From Cloacibacterium caeni (GTDB lineage: Bacteria; Bacteroidota; Bacteroidia; Flavobacteriales; Weeksellaceae), in contig NZ_OU015321.1 of assembly GCF_907163105.1 (NCBI RefSeq), positions 744,001 through 808,000 of the forward strand: DNA of 64,000 nt, read 5' to 3'. Under the pieces are notes generated by a model that did not search any database, was not told the origin of the DNA, and saw only the letters and a program-made list of their open reading frames with translations. Below, one piece after another: positions 25,954 to 34,423 of this stretch (positions are counted from its first letter, which is position 1; each line of letters opens with the position of its first letter). A program made the translations under genes and the position numbers.

Positions 25954-26024
25954 CAACCTGTTAATCAACCTCTGACGAAAGCCGTGAATGTTGTTTAGCT
26001 TTCCAAAAATTATTTTTATAAAAA

Positions 26025-26378
26025 ATGGATTTATTAAAGTACGTACAAGACAAGTACATTGCTAAAAAAGAATTCCCAGAATTCAAAGCTGGTGATACCA
26101 TTACTGTGTATTACGAAATTAAAGAAGGTAACAAAACGAGAACTCAGTTCTTCAAAGGAGTTGTAATCCAATTGAGAGGAACAGGTGCTACTAAAACTTT
26201 CACCATCAGAAAAATGAGCGGTGATGTAGGTGTAGAAAGAGTTTTCCCAATCAACATGCCTGCTTTACAAAAAATTGAAGTAGATAGAAGAGGAAAAGTT
26301 AGAAGATCTAGAATTTTCTACTTCAGAGATCTTAGAGGTAAGAGAGCAAGAATCAAAGATGCTGCTTACAAAAAGTAA
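26025..26378 (+). CDS. rplS: 50S ribosomal protein L19
   Basis: 117 residues, family length. L19 sits at the 30S-50S interface. FKAGDTITVYYEIKEGNKTRTQFFKGVVIQLRG and the basic C-terminus VRRSRIFYFRDLRGKRARIKD are diagnostic. Monocistronic: it has its own promoter and a strong terminator, and it is not in the usual rimM-trmD-rplS cluster, which is absent from this window. Confidence 0.98.
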   Translation: MDLLKYVQDKYIAKKEFPEFKAGDTITVYYEIKEGNKTRTQFFKGVVIQLRGTGATKTFTIRKMSGDVGVERVFPINMPALQKIEVDRRGKVRRSRIFYFRDLRGKRARIKDAAYKK

Positions 26379-26400
26379 TCACCTCTCTAGAAAAAAGAAT

Positions 26401-26437
26401 AAAAGCATTCCAAAAATTTTTGGAATGCTTTTTTATT
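26401..26437 (+). terminator. rplS terminator
   Basis: AAAAGCATTCCAAAAA pairs perfectly with TTTTTGGAATGCTTTT, followed by T-rich sequence. Confidence 0.92.
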
Positions 26438-26465
26438 TTATGGAATCTAAGAATTTTTAATTTCT

Positions 26466-26523
26466 ATTCATCACATCATCAATCACATTATCACATTATC
26501 ACATTATCACATCATCACATCAA
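26466..26523. repeat. CACATTAT/CACATCAT octamer tandem repeat
   Basis: About seven 8-base units, three CACATTAT followed by CACATCAT variants, fill the space between rplS and the XRE gene and end exactly at the XRE stop codon. The same unit appears at the 3' end of trpC. Too short and spacer-free to be a CRISPR array. Confidence 0.75.
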
Positions 26524-27069
26524 CTATGGTTCAAAAGCCTCGAATTTTCCGTTTTCGTAGAAAAAAACAATTCTTTTAATCTTGTTTTCAGTAGTTGAAT
26601 TTGTAATTGATTGATTTACAATATTTTGAACTTCTGAAATGTCTTCCTGAACTTCTAATCGCTGAGAATCGCTTATTTTTTCTTTTTTTGGAGTAGGGAA
26701 AGATGTATTAGATTCTCGCGGCGTTTCTTTTTGAAGATTTTCTTGAATAAAAATTTCATTTTTATAATCTTCATCAATTAATGTAAAAAGATCAGGCGAA
26801 GAATTTTCTTCCTCTAGATTTAATTTTGATTCACTAGTGGATAGAGCAGAATTATTTTGTAGCATTTCTCCCTGGCCTAAAATAATCCAATCCCAACTGA
26901 TTTCAGGAAATCTATTTTTTATCTTGACAATGAATTCTAGGGAGGGTTTATTTCTCCCCGAAATGATATGTGAAATACTGGAACGCTGAACATCTATTTC
27001 GTCTGCAAATTCTGATGCGGTAAATCCAGAATATTCTAAAATTTTAGTAAATCTGTCATTTATATTCAT
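26524..27069 (-). CDS. XRE-family transcriptional regulator
   Basis: 181 residues from the ATG at 27069. The N-terminal 65 residues are a Cro/C1-type helix-turn-helix (FTASEFADEIDVQRSSISHIISGRNKPSLEFIVKIKNRFP). The rest is acidic, Ser/Glu-rich and probably flexible, ending in a short hydrophobic strand (IKRIVFFYENGKFEAF). The 17-codon longer frame is rejected because its extra residues are encoded by the operator region. Upstream are several TTACA/TGTAA palindromes that also overlap a TACATTTG promoter element, so autoregulation is likely. No prophage surrounds it. Confidence 0.88.
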   Translation of the reverse strand: MNINDRFTKILEYSGFTASEFADEIDVQRSSISHIISGRNKPSLEFIVKIKNRFPEISWDWIILGQGEMLQNNSALSTSESKLNLEEENSSPDLFTLIDEDYKNEIFIQENLQKETPRESNTSFPTPKKEKISDSQRLEVQEDISEVQNIVNQSITNSTTENKIKRIVFFYENGKFEAFEP

Positions 27070-27070
27070 G

Positions 27071-27202
27071 TTACAAATGTAATAATTATAATTTACATAA
27101 GTAAATACAAATGTAAACAAAGGGAAAGTTTACAATTTTACATTTGTATAAGTACAACTAAAACCATTATGAATAAAGGATTTATTGTAATTTACAATAT
27201 TA
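27071..27202. promoter_or_regulatory. Cluster of TTACA-N2-TGTAA operator-like palindromes
   Basis: TTACAAATGTAA at 27071-27082, TTTACATAAGTAAA at 27092-27105, TACAAATGTAA at 27106-27116, TTACATTTGTA at 27138-27148, and TTGTAATTTACAA around 27185-27197. On the minus strand two of them read TACATTTG and fit the -7 promoter element. One has TTG 17 bases upstream. A repressor bound here would block transcription of the XRE gene. The same palindrome recurs upstream of the TerC gene at 28420-28431. Confidence 0.6.
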
Positions 27203-27233
27203 AAATTCTAAAATATTTTTCTAATAAAGCACA

Positions 27234-27258
27234 AAAAAAACTCTCATTACTGAGAGTT
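27234..27258 (-). terminator. Terminator of the TerC-family gene
   Basis: AACTCTCA pairs with TGAGAGTT around a TTAC loop; on the minus strand a run of T follows. Confidence 0.85.
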
Positions 27259-27268
27259 TAAATTTTTA

Positions 27269-28363
27269 TTAGTGATGATGAAGATGCTTTTCATCGTCTG
27301 GATTAAATTTCAGTTTCCTGTCTTTTTTCTTCTCTGGAAAAAGTAATGAGAAGAATACACTTGCTCCTAAAATGCTTACAATGATTAACAAGGAATGCGT
27401 AGTAGTAAAGCCCCATTCTTCTAGATAACTATGTCCTAGCATTTTTAAACCAATAAATGTGAGTAATGCCGCTAAACCTATTTTTAAGAATCTAAACTTA
27501 TCAATAATTCCTGCTAATAGGAAGAACATAGAACGAAGTCCGATAATCGCAAAAATGTTCGAAAAGAAGACGATATAAGGATCTTTAGTCACCGAAAATA
27601 TTGCAGGAATAGAATCTACTGCAAAAATCAAATCGGTAAATTCTATGATGATAAGAACTAAGAATAATGGCGTAAGTTTCTTAACTCCATCAATCGTTAC
27701 AAAGAATTTACTGCCTACAAAATGTGGATGAACTTTAAAATATTTATTGGCAAATCTTACAACTGGGTGGTTTTGAGTATCTATTTTCTCATCTTTATCT
27801 TTATCCACAAACATTTTAATACCTGTAAACACTAAAAATGCTCCAAATACATACATTATCCAGCTGAATTTCTCAATTAAAGCTGCTCCTACAAAGATGA
27901 AGATGAAACGCATAACGATAGCGCCTAAAATGCCCCAAAAAAGAACTCTGTGGTAATTTCTTTGTGCCACTCCGAAAGCCGTAAATACTAATACGATTAC
28001 AAATATATTATCTACAGATAATGCATATTCTACTACATAACCTGTAAGATATTCTAATCCTAAATTCTGATTATAAATAGCAATACTGTGCTCTAAATCA
28101 TTTGGAATTACCGTAATAGGATGGTGATGTTTGTTAATCACCGTTTGTAATTTCTCAATACTATCAATTCCATGGAGCATATGTCCATAAGTAATTAACA
28201 GAAAATAAAAGCCTAAAGATAGACAAACTACAAAAAAACTCATTAATCCAGCTTGTTTCAGTGAGATGGTGTCTGATTTTTTGTGCAATAGCCCTAAGTC
28301 TAAAGCTAATATGAAAAAGATAAATACTACAAAGGATAGTAGAAATAAGGTCTCGTTTGACAT
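27269..28363 (-). CDS. TerC/Alx-family membrane protein
   Basis: 364 residues, about nine TM helices, inner membrane. The TerC signature EYALSVDNIFVIVLVFTAFGV and the second half EFTDLIFAVDSIPAIFSVTKDPYIVFFSNIFAIIGLRSMFF carry the paired acidic residues typical of this family, which is linked to metal (often manganese) homeostasis and tellurite resistance. The C-terminal tail ends in a His cluster (KHLHHH), a possible metal-sensing or binding tail. A second, frameshifted TerC relative is at 52441-53198. Its promoter is flanked by the palindrome found upstream of the adjacent XRE gene. Confidence 0.92.
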   Translation of the reverse strand: MSNETLFLLSFVVFIFFILALDLGLLHKKSDTISLKQAGLMSFFVVCLSLGFYFLLITYGHMLHGIDSIEKLQTVINKHHHPITVIPNDLEHSIAIYNQNLGLEYLTGYVVEYALSVDNIFVIVLVFTAFGVAQRNYHRVLFWGILGAIVMRFIFIFVGAALIEKFSWIMYVFGAFLVFTGIKMFVDKDKDEKIDTQNHPVVRFANKYFKVHPHFVGSKFFVTIDGVKKLTPLFLVLIIIEFTDLIFAVDSIPAIFSVTKDPYIVFFSNIFAIIGLRSMFFLLAGIIDKFRFLKIGLAALLTFIGLKMLGHSYLEEWGFTTTHSLLIIVSILGASVFFSLLFPEKKKDRKLKFNPDDEKHLHHH

Positions 28364-28722
28364 AAATTTTAAAATTTTAAGTGGTCAAAGATAACTATAA
28401 TTAAGAAAATTTCAACATTTTACATTTGTAAATATATGAAATCTGAAAACTTTATTAACATTAAAAATGTTTAATGATATAACTCTACAAATGGCTTTAC
28501 TAACAGGATTTAAGTATTAAAGTATATTTATAAATTAGCTTTATATAAATTTCATAAAATACTGATTTTGTATATTTTATATTTTTTAATTATGAAAAAT
28601 GTAATTAACAATTTTTTCCACAGACATTATGTCTTTTTTTATTGTTTAAATAATTTACAAATGTTAATTAGGAGATTAATTCTTTTTATAGTATTTTTGA
28701 ATCGTCAAAATTTATCCACATT
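28364..28722. other. 359-base divergent intergenic region
   Basis: It holds the TerC promoter and palindrome at 28386-28431 (minus strand) and, on the plus strand, a TATTTTTG element at 28692-28699 that may serve the M14 peptidase. Between them the sequence is more than 75% A/T. A TTACAAATGTTAA near 28646 is one base away from the shared palindrome. No RNA gene recognised. An 88-codon plus-strand frame here (28568-28834) overlaps the peptidase start and is not believed. Confidence 0.5.
28386..28431 (-). promoter_or_regulatory. Promoter and operator of the TerC-family gene
   Basis: TTG (28413-28415 region), 19-base spacer, TATCTTTG (28386-28393). Directly upstream of the -33 element is a perfect TTACA-N2-TGTAA palindrome (28420-28431) identical in arms to the sites before the XRE gene. 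Confidence 0.65.
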
Positions 28723-29829
28723 ATGCATTCTACTTTTCAGTATCAGAAAAACCCTAATTTCCCAAATCGTTATATTTCGCCTAAAAGCCTTCAAAATTTT
28801 CTACAAGAGAATCTCAGCGATTATATTACTTTAATTGGTACTTCTACTCTAGGTGAGCCTATTTATCAATTTTCTTATGGTTCTGGTGATATTAAGGTCT
28901 TGGCTTGGTCTCAGATGCACGGAAATGAGAGTAATTCTACTCACTGTATGCTGGATTTGTGGTATTCTTTAGAATCTCAACCTCAACTCAAAGAAAAATT
29001 ATTCCAAAATATATCTTTAGATTTCATTTTTATGCTCAATCCAGATGGTTCTAAAGTTTGGTCGCGCAGAAATTCTCTTGATATAGACATGAATAGAGAC
29101 TATTTACAGAATGCAAGCTGCGAAATGAAGCTCTTAAAAGAAATTGCGTTTTCTAAAAAATATGACTATGCATTGAATTTACACGAACAGAGAACTATTT
29201 TTTCTACAGATGGTAAAAATCCCGCTACTTTATCATTTTTAGCACCTTCAGAAGATTATGACAGAACTGTTACCGAAAATCGTAAAAAAAGTATGGCGGT
29301 TATCGCTAGTATATATAATGTATTAAGAATGCAAATTCCTAATCAGATTGCAAGGTATTCTGATGAGTTTTACCCAACTTCTACTGGTGATAATTTCATG
29401 AGAGCGGGAATTCCAGTAATTTTATTTGAAGGTGGTCATTTTCCTGATGATTATCAACGTTTTGGGACTAGAAAATATTACACAATTGCTTTATATACAG
29501 CGCTTTCTAGTATTGGATTGTTAGATAGAAAAACGTTTGGTTATGAAACATATTTCGAAATTCCAGAAAACAAAGAATCGCATTTTGATGTTATTTATAG
29601 AAATGTGAAACTTAATACAGATTTTGAATGTGTATTAGATGTTGCGGTTCAATATAAAGAAGAAATTAGAGAAGGAGAAGAAGAAATATCTTTCGTTCCG
29701 ATTGTAGTAGAGGTAGGAGATCTGCACAGAAAAAAAGGTTGGAAAGAAATAGATTGTACAGGAAAGAAATTTATTTCAGATAATAAATTCCCTAAACTAG
29801 AAGCCATTCAGAACTTTACTATTGAATAA
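28723..29829 (+). CDS. M14-family zinc carboxypeptidase-like protein
   Basis: 368 residues without a signal peptide, so cytoplasmic. The zinc site is visible as SQMHGNESNSTHC (His-x-x-Glu), with the third ligand in ALNLHEQRT and the general base Glu in IPVILFEGGHFPDDY. NPDGSKVWSRRNSLDIDMNRDY is the substrate-carboxylate binding region (Asn-Arg). The about 90-residue C-terminal extension is beta-rich and of unknown role. The substrate (peptide, peptidoglycan stem or deacylation) cannot be decided. Confidence 0.88.
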   Translation: MHSTFQYQKNPNFPNRYISPKSLQNFLQENLSDYITLIGTSTLGEPIYQFSYGSGDIKVLAWSQMHGNESNSTHCMLDLWYSLESQPQLKEKLFQNISLDFIFMLNPDGSKVWSRRNSLDIDMNRDYLQNASCEMKLLKEIAFSKKYDYALNLHEQRTIFSTDGKNPATLSFLAPSEDYDRTVTENRKKSMAVIASIYNVLRMQIPNQIARYSDEFYPTSTGDNFMRAGIPVILFEGGHFPDDYQRFGTRKYYTIALYTALSSIGLLDRKTFGYETYFEIPENKESHFDVIYRNVKLNTDFECVLDVAVQYKEEIREGEEEISFVPIVVEVGDLHRKKGWKEIDCTGKKFISDNKFPKLEAIQNFTIE

Positions 29830-29860
29830 ATTAACAATTTTATTCTTTATATGATAGATT

Positions 29861-29900
29861 TAGCCTATTAATTTTTGAAAAATTATTAGGCTTTTTTATT
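29861..29900 (+). terminator. Terminator of the M14 peptidase gene
   Basis: AGCCTATTAATTTTT pairs with AAAAATTATTAGGCT (14 of 15 positions), followed by TTTTTTATTTT. Confidence 0.9.
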
Positions 29901-30106
29901 TTCCAAATTTTATTTTATAAAAAACTTGTTTCTTGATTTATATCATAAAAGCTTACAAATTTTTTGATTTAAATAATTGATTTTAAGTATTTTAATATTT
30001 TTAAATTTTCAAAAAGTTTACAAAAATGAAAATTTATTTTAAAAATTAATATTGAGGATTTAATTTTTTGTCTAATTTTATTGTATCAAAAAATTAATTA
30101 TCTGCC

Positions 30107-32647
30107 ATGGAGAAAACAACCAACCAACAAGCGTATGAAGAAACTTTAAACTATTTCAAAGGAGACGATTTAGCAGCCAGAGTTTGGGTAACCAAATATG
30201 CACTGAAAGATTCTGATGGGAATATTTATGAAAAAACACCTGATGATATGCACCAAAGAATTGCTTCTGAGGTTGCGAGAATAGAAAAAAAATATCCCAA
30301 TCCGCTTTCCGAAGCAGAAATTTTTGATCTAATAAAAGACTTTAAATATATCATTCCGCAAGGAAGTCCAATGACGGGAATTGGTAATAATTTCCAGATA
30401 GCTTCGCTTTCTAACTGTTTTGTAATTGGTAACGGAACCAATAGCGATTCTTACGGAAGTATTATGAAGATAGACGAAGAGCAAGTTCAACTCATGAAAC
30501 GTAGAGGTGGAGTTGGTCATGATTTGTCTTACATTCGTCCAAAAGGTTCTGCGGTGAAGAATTCTGCGCTTACTTCTACAGGTTTAGCGCCGTTTATGGA
30601 GCGTTATTCTAATTCTACAAGAGAAGTAGCTCAAGACGGAAGAAGAGGCGCTTTAATGCTTTCTGTGTCGATAAATCATCCAGATTCTGAGGATTTTATC
30701 AATGCTAAATTAGAGCAAGGAAAAGTAACTGGAGCTAATATTTCTGTAAAAATAGATGATAAATTCATGAAAGCGGTAAAAACTAACAGTGAATATCAAC
30801 AGAAATATCCTATTTACAGCAAAAATCCTAAATATACCAAGACTATTTTTGCAGATGAAATTTGGAAAAAAATCGTACATAACGCTTGGAAATCTGCTGA
30901 GCCAGGAATTCTATTCTGGGATACGATTATCAGAGAATCCATTCCAGATTGTTATGCAGATTTAGGCTTTGAAACGGTTTCTACCAATCCTTGCGGCGAA
31001 ATTCCCCTTTGTCCTTATGATTCTTGTAGATTAATTGCGATAAATCTTTATTCTTACGTAGAAAATCCATTTACCAAAAAAGCGAAATTCAATTTTGAAT
31101 TATTCAAAAAACACGCTGGTTTTGCACAAAGAATGATGGATGACATCATTGATTTGGAAATGGAGAAAATTGATGCAATTTTAGCTAAAATTGAAAAAGA
31201 CCCAGAAAACGAAGAAATAAAACATACTGAAAGACAACTTTGGGAAAAAATCCGCAAGAAAACCCTTCAAGGAAGAAGAACAGGAGTAGGAATTACGGCA
31301 GAAGGTGATATGTTGGCGGCTTTAAATTTAAGATATGGAAGCAAAGAAGCCAATGAGTTTTCAGTGGAAGTTCACAAAAATTTGGCACTTTCTGCATATC
31401 GTTCTTCAGTAGAAATGGCGAAAGAAAGAGGAGCTTTTGAAGTTTTTAATGCAGAAAAAGAAAAAAATAATCCTTTTATTTTGAGATTAAAAGAAGCAGA
31501 TGAGAGTCTGTATCAAGATATGGTGGAATATGGCAGAAGAAATATCGCTTTATTAACCATTGCACCAACTGGAAGTACCAGTTTGATGTCTCAGACTACT
31601 TCTGGAATTGAACCGGTGTTTTTGCCTGTTTACAAGCGTAGGAGAAAGGTAAATCCTAATGATAAAGATGTAAGAGTAGATTTTGTAGATGAAGTGGGAG
31701 ATTCTTGGGAAGAGTATATTGTTTTCCATCATCATTTTAAAACTTGGATGGAAGTGAATGGTTATGATATTTCTAAAAATTATTCGAACGAAGAAGTTCA
31801 AGATTTAATCGAGAAATCTCCGTATTACAAAGCCACTTCTAATGATATTGATTGGCTCAGCAAAGTGGAAATGCAAGGTGCGATTCAAAAATGGGTAGAT
31901 CATTCTATTTCGGTGACCATTAACATTCCTAATGAAGCTACAGAAGAATTGGTGAATCAATTATACATCAAAGCTTGGGAAGTGGGTTGCAAAGGCGTTA
32001 CGGTTTACAGAGACGGTTCTAGAAGTGGAGTTTTAGTTTCTGCTGATGATAAAAAAGAAGAAAAAGATGAGGAAGAAACTACTTCATCTTTAGAAGCTTT
32101 CCCTACAAAAAGACCTCAGATTTTAGAAGCTGATGTGGTGAGATTCCAAAATAATAAAGAAAAATGGATTGCTTTTGTAGGCTTGGTTAATGGTAGACCT
32201 TATGAAATTTTTACAGGTTTGGCAGATGATGAAGAGGGAATTATGCTTCCACGTTGGGTAAATGAAGGTTTGATCATTAAAAATAGAGACGAAAACGGTG
32301 TTTCTAGATATGATTTCCAATTCAAGAATTTAAGAGGTTATAAAACAACTATTGAAGGACTTTCTCATAAATTTAATCCAGAATTCTGGAATTATGCGAA
32401 ACTCATTTCTGGAACTTTAAGACACGGAATGCCAATTGAAAACGTGGTAGAATTAATCAACAGATTAGAATTAGATTCAGAATCTATCAATACTTGGAAA
32501 GCAGGTGTTGCAAGAGCTTTAAAACGCTATATTCCTGATGGAACTGAAGTTGACGGACACAAGTGTAGCAATTGTGGTTCTGACCAAGTCGTTTATCAAG
32601 AAGGTTGCCTGATTTGTAAAAATTGTGGAAATTCTAAATGTGGGTAA
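30107..32647 (+). CDS. nrdJ: Adenosylcobalamin-dependent (class II) ribonucleotide reductase
   Basis: 846 residues. It reduces ribonucleotides to deoxyribonucleotides using coenzyme B12 as radical source. Active-site residues: Cys104 in SNCFVIGNG, and Asn294, Cys296, Glu298 in NPCGEIPL. An ATP-cone-like N-terminus is not obvious. The C-terminus is a zinc-ribbon-like CSNCGS...GCLICKNCGNSKC that carries the redox cysteines. The 277-base upstream region is A/T-rich with no cobalamin riboswitch recognised. Requires B12 uptake or synthesis elsewhere in the genome. Confidence 0.95.
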   Translation: MEKTTNQQAYEETLNYFKGDDLAARVWVTKYALKDSDGNIYEKTPDDMHQRIASEVARIEKKYPNPLSEAEIFDLIKDFKYIIPQGSPMTGIGNNFQIASLSNCFVIGNGTNSDSYGSIMKIDEEQVQLMKRRGGVGHDLSYIRPKGSAVKNSALTSTGLAPFMERYSNSTREVAQDGRRGALMLSVSINHPDSEDFINAKLEQGKVTGANISVKIDDKFMKAVKTNSEYQQKYPIYSKNPKYTKTIFADEIWKKIVHNAWKSAEPGILFWDTIIRESIPDCYADLGFETVSTNPCGEIPLCPYDSCRLIAINLYSYVENPFTKKAKFNFELFKKHAGFAQRMMDDIIDLEMEKIDAILAKIEKDPENEEIKHTERQLWEKIRKKTLQGRRTGVGITAEGDMLAALNLRYGSKEANEFSVEVHKNLALSAYRSSVEMAKERGAFEVFNAEKEKNNPFILRLKEADESLYQDMVEYGRRNIALLTIAPTGSTSLMSQTTSGIEPVFLPVYKRRRKVNPNDKDVRVDFVDEVGDSWEEYIVFHHHFKTWMEVNGYDISKNYSNEEVQDLIEKSPYYKATSNDIDWLSKVEMQGAIQKWVDHSISVTINIPNEATEELVNQLYIKAWEVGCKGVTVYRDGSRSGVLVSADDKKEEKDEEETTSSLEAFPTKRPQILEADVVRFQNNKEKWIAFVGLVNGRPYEIFTGLADDEEGIMLPRWVNEGLIIKNRDENGVSRYDFQFKNLRGYKTTIEGLSHKFNPEFWNYAKLISGTLRHGMPIENVVELINRLELDSESINTWKAGVARALKRYIPDGTEVDGHKCSNCGSDQVVYQEGCLICKNCGNSKCG

Positions 32648-32649
32648 GA

Positions 32650-32745
32650 GTCGGAAGATGGAAGACGGAAGTCCGAAGATTAAAAAGTTGACGTTTATTT
32701 GTCATGGACTTCGTCTAATCTTCTATTTCCGAAGGAATCTAAATA
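32650..32745. repeat. GGAAGA/TCTTC-rich repeat after nrdJ
   Basis: GTCGGAAGATGGAAGACGG and GTCCGAAGATTA are followed by complementary GGACTTC and TAATCTTC segments. The complementary pairs come in A-B-A'-B' order, so they do not nest into one hairpin. The GC content is well above local background. Appears to be another dispersed intergenic unit. Confidence 0.5.
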
Positions 32746-32769
32746 ATTTTACTTAATTTATAAACAATG

Positions 32770-32799
32770 AGCCACAAATCTTTGTGGCTTTTTAATTTT
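32770..32799 (+). terminator. nrdJ terminator
   Basis: AGCCACAAA pairs with TTTGTGGCT around a two-base spacer, followed by a T-run. Its downstream arm contains the TTG that serves as the -33 element of the next promoter. Confidence 0.85.
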
Positions 32800-32811
32800 C
32801 TAATATCTTTG
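32782..32811 (+). promoter_or_regulatory. Promoter of the APC permease gene
   Basis: TTG (32782-32784, inside the terminator arm), 19-base spacer, TATCTTTG (32804-32811), 23 bases before the ATG. Confidence 0.7.
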
Positions 32812-32834
32812 ATAGTCTTTACTAAAAATAAACT

Positions 32835-34247
32835 ATGAATAAAAAATTAAAACTTTGGGACGCAACCATGCTCGTGATGGGTTCCATGATTGGAAGCGGA
32901 ATTTTCATTGTTTCTGCGGATATGATGAGAAATCTCGGTTCTGGATATTGGCTCATCGTCGTGTGGATTATTACCGGAATTATGACGGTTGCAGCCGCTT
33001 TAAGCTATGGCGAACTTTCGGCAATGTTTCCAAAAGCAGGTGGACAATACACTTACATTACAGAAATTTTCGGGAAAAGACTCGGATTTTTGTACGGTTG
33101 GGGAATGTTTACTGTGATTCAAACAGGTACCATTGCAGCAGTTGCGGTAGCTTTTGGGAAATTTTCGGCGTATCTTTTTCCAGCGCTCAATGATGCGGCT
33201 CCGCTTTTCCAAAGTGGCGAATTTAAAATTACTTGGATTCAAATCCTTGGTATTGCGGTGATTTTGTTGCTCACTTACATCAATACTCGAGGTGTAGAAA
33301 GTGGAAAACTCCTTCAAAATATCTTTACAGGTTCTAAAATTGTCGCGCTTTTAGGGTTGATTTTTTTAGGTTTTATATTGGTTAAAGAATCTTTTTGGAA
33401 CGGAAATATGAATTTTGGTTGGGATTCTTTCAATAATTTGGTCAAAGATGACAAAGGAAATTATCTGAAACTCGGTTGGGAATCTATTTCTGGAGCTACG
33501 CTTTTCGGAGGAATTGCTGCAGCAATGGTTGGTTCCGTTTTTAGTTCGGTAGCATGGGAAAACGTGACTTTCGTTTCTGGTGAAATAGAAAATCCGCAAA
33601 AAAATGTGGTAAAAGCGATGGTTTTAGGTACAATTTCGGTGATGTTGCTTTATTTGTTGGTGAATTTCGTTTATCTGAATGCTTTAGACAGAGATTCCAT
33701 CGCATTTGCAGCGAATGATAGAGTAGCAGTTGCTGCTTCGGAAAAGATGTTTGGAAGTGTAGGAACGATTATTATGGCAGTTCTGGTGATGATTTCTACT
33801 TTTGGTTGTGTGAACGGAATTGTTTTGGCGGGAGCTAGAGTTTTTCAAACGATGGCAAAAGATGGACTTTTCTTAAAATCTGCTATCGAAAATAATAAAA
33901 ATGGCGTTCCCGAAAAATCTCTTTGGATGCAGGGAATTTGGGCTTCACTTCTCGCTTTGAGTGGACAATACGGTGATTTATTGGATATGATTTCTTTTGT
34001 GATTGTGTTGTTTTACATGATTACGGTTTTTGGCGTGATTTACATGAGAATAAAACAACCGAATGCAGAAAGAAGCTACAAAACGTGGTTATATCCTGTA
34101 ACTCCTATCATTTATCTATTGATAGGAACAGCGTTTTGTGTATTGTTATTCATTTACAAACCAAATTACACTTGGCCAGGATTGCTTCTTATTTTGATAG
34201 GTTTGCCAGTATATTATTTGATTAATAGTAGAAAAACGGAAGAATAA
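32835..34247 (+). CDS. APC-superfamily amino acid permease
   Basis: 470 residues with 12 predicted TM helices, inner membrane. The N-terminal MGSMIGSGIFIVSADMMRNLGSGYWLIVVW is the conserved APC/LAT substrate-binding loop (G-S-G-I-F). Gly-rich AGGQYTYITEIFGKRLGFLYGWGMF and FSSVAWENVTFVSGEIENPQKN are further family motifs. It probably exchanges or takes up amino acids by proton symport or antiport; specificity is not readable. Single gene. Confidence 0.9.
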   Translation: MNKKLKLWDATMLVMGSMIGSGIFIVSADMMRNLGSGYWLIVVWIITGIMTVAAALSYGELSAMFPKAGGQYTYITEIFGKRLGFLYGWGMFTVIQTGTIAAVAVAFGKFSAYLFPALNDAAPLFQSGEFKITWIQILGIAVILLLTYINTRGVESGKLLQNIFTGSKIVALLGLIFLGFILVKESFWNGNMNFGWDSFNNLVKDDKGNYLKLGWESISGATLFGGIAAAMVGSVFSSVAWENVTFVSGEIENPQKNVVKAMVLGTISVMLLYLLVNFVYLNALDRDSIAFAANDRVAVAASEKMFGSVGTIIMAVLVMISTFGCVNGIVLAGARVFQTMAKDGLFLKSAIENNKNGVPEKSLWMQGIWASLLALSGQYGDLLDMISFVIVLFYMITVFGVIYMRIKQPNAERSYKTWLYPVTPIIYLLIGTAFCVLLFIYKPNYTWPGLLLILIGLPVYYLINSRKTEE

Positions 34248-34269
34248 AATTTAGAATTTTTTTATCAAT

Positions 34270-34332
34270 AGGAACGGGCTAAAGCCCGTTTTTTTATTTG
34301 GAAAATTCATTTGGCTTTAGCCGAAAAATTTA
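34270..34332. repeat. GGGCTAAAGCCC palindrome pair, also acting as terminator
   Basis: AACGGGCT/AGCCCGTT (34273-34290) is a perfect hairpin with T-run and terminates the permease gene. It is followed by a second palindromic core TTGGCTTTAGCCG (34311-34323) sharing the GGCT(T/A)AAGCC theme. Two related palindromes in tandem look like a REP-type unit. Confidence 0.65.
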
Positions 34333-34423
34333 TTTTAGAGATTTTAAATTTATTATAAATTTTTAGTCTTCATCTTTTATAGTTATTACATAATTCCATT
34401 GTCTGAAATTAAAAAGAATAAGG

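Noticed and set aside
26466-26523. Tandem octamers considered as a CRISPR array
   Set aside because: Units are 8 bases with no spacers and no cas gene is near; a simple sequence repeat.
27070-27120. Longer N-terminus of the XRE regulator
   Set aside because: The 17 extra codons are made from operator palindromes and the HTH domain starts naturally at the inner ATG.
28568-28834. 88-codon plus-strand frame before the M14 peptidase
   Set aside because: It overlaps the conserved N-terminus of the peptidase in another frame and has the composition of random A/T-rich sequence.
29901-30106. Cobalamin riboswitch upstream of nrdJ
   Set aside because: Region is nearly all A/T without the conserved GC-rich B12 box or pseudoknot elements.
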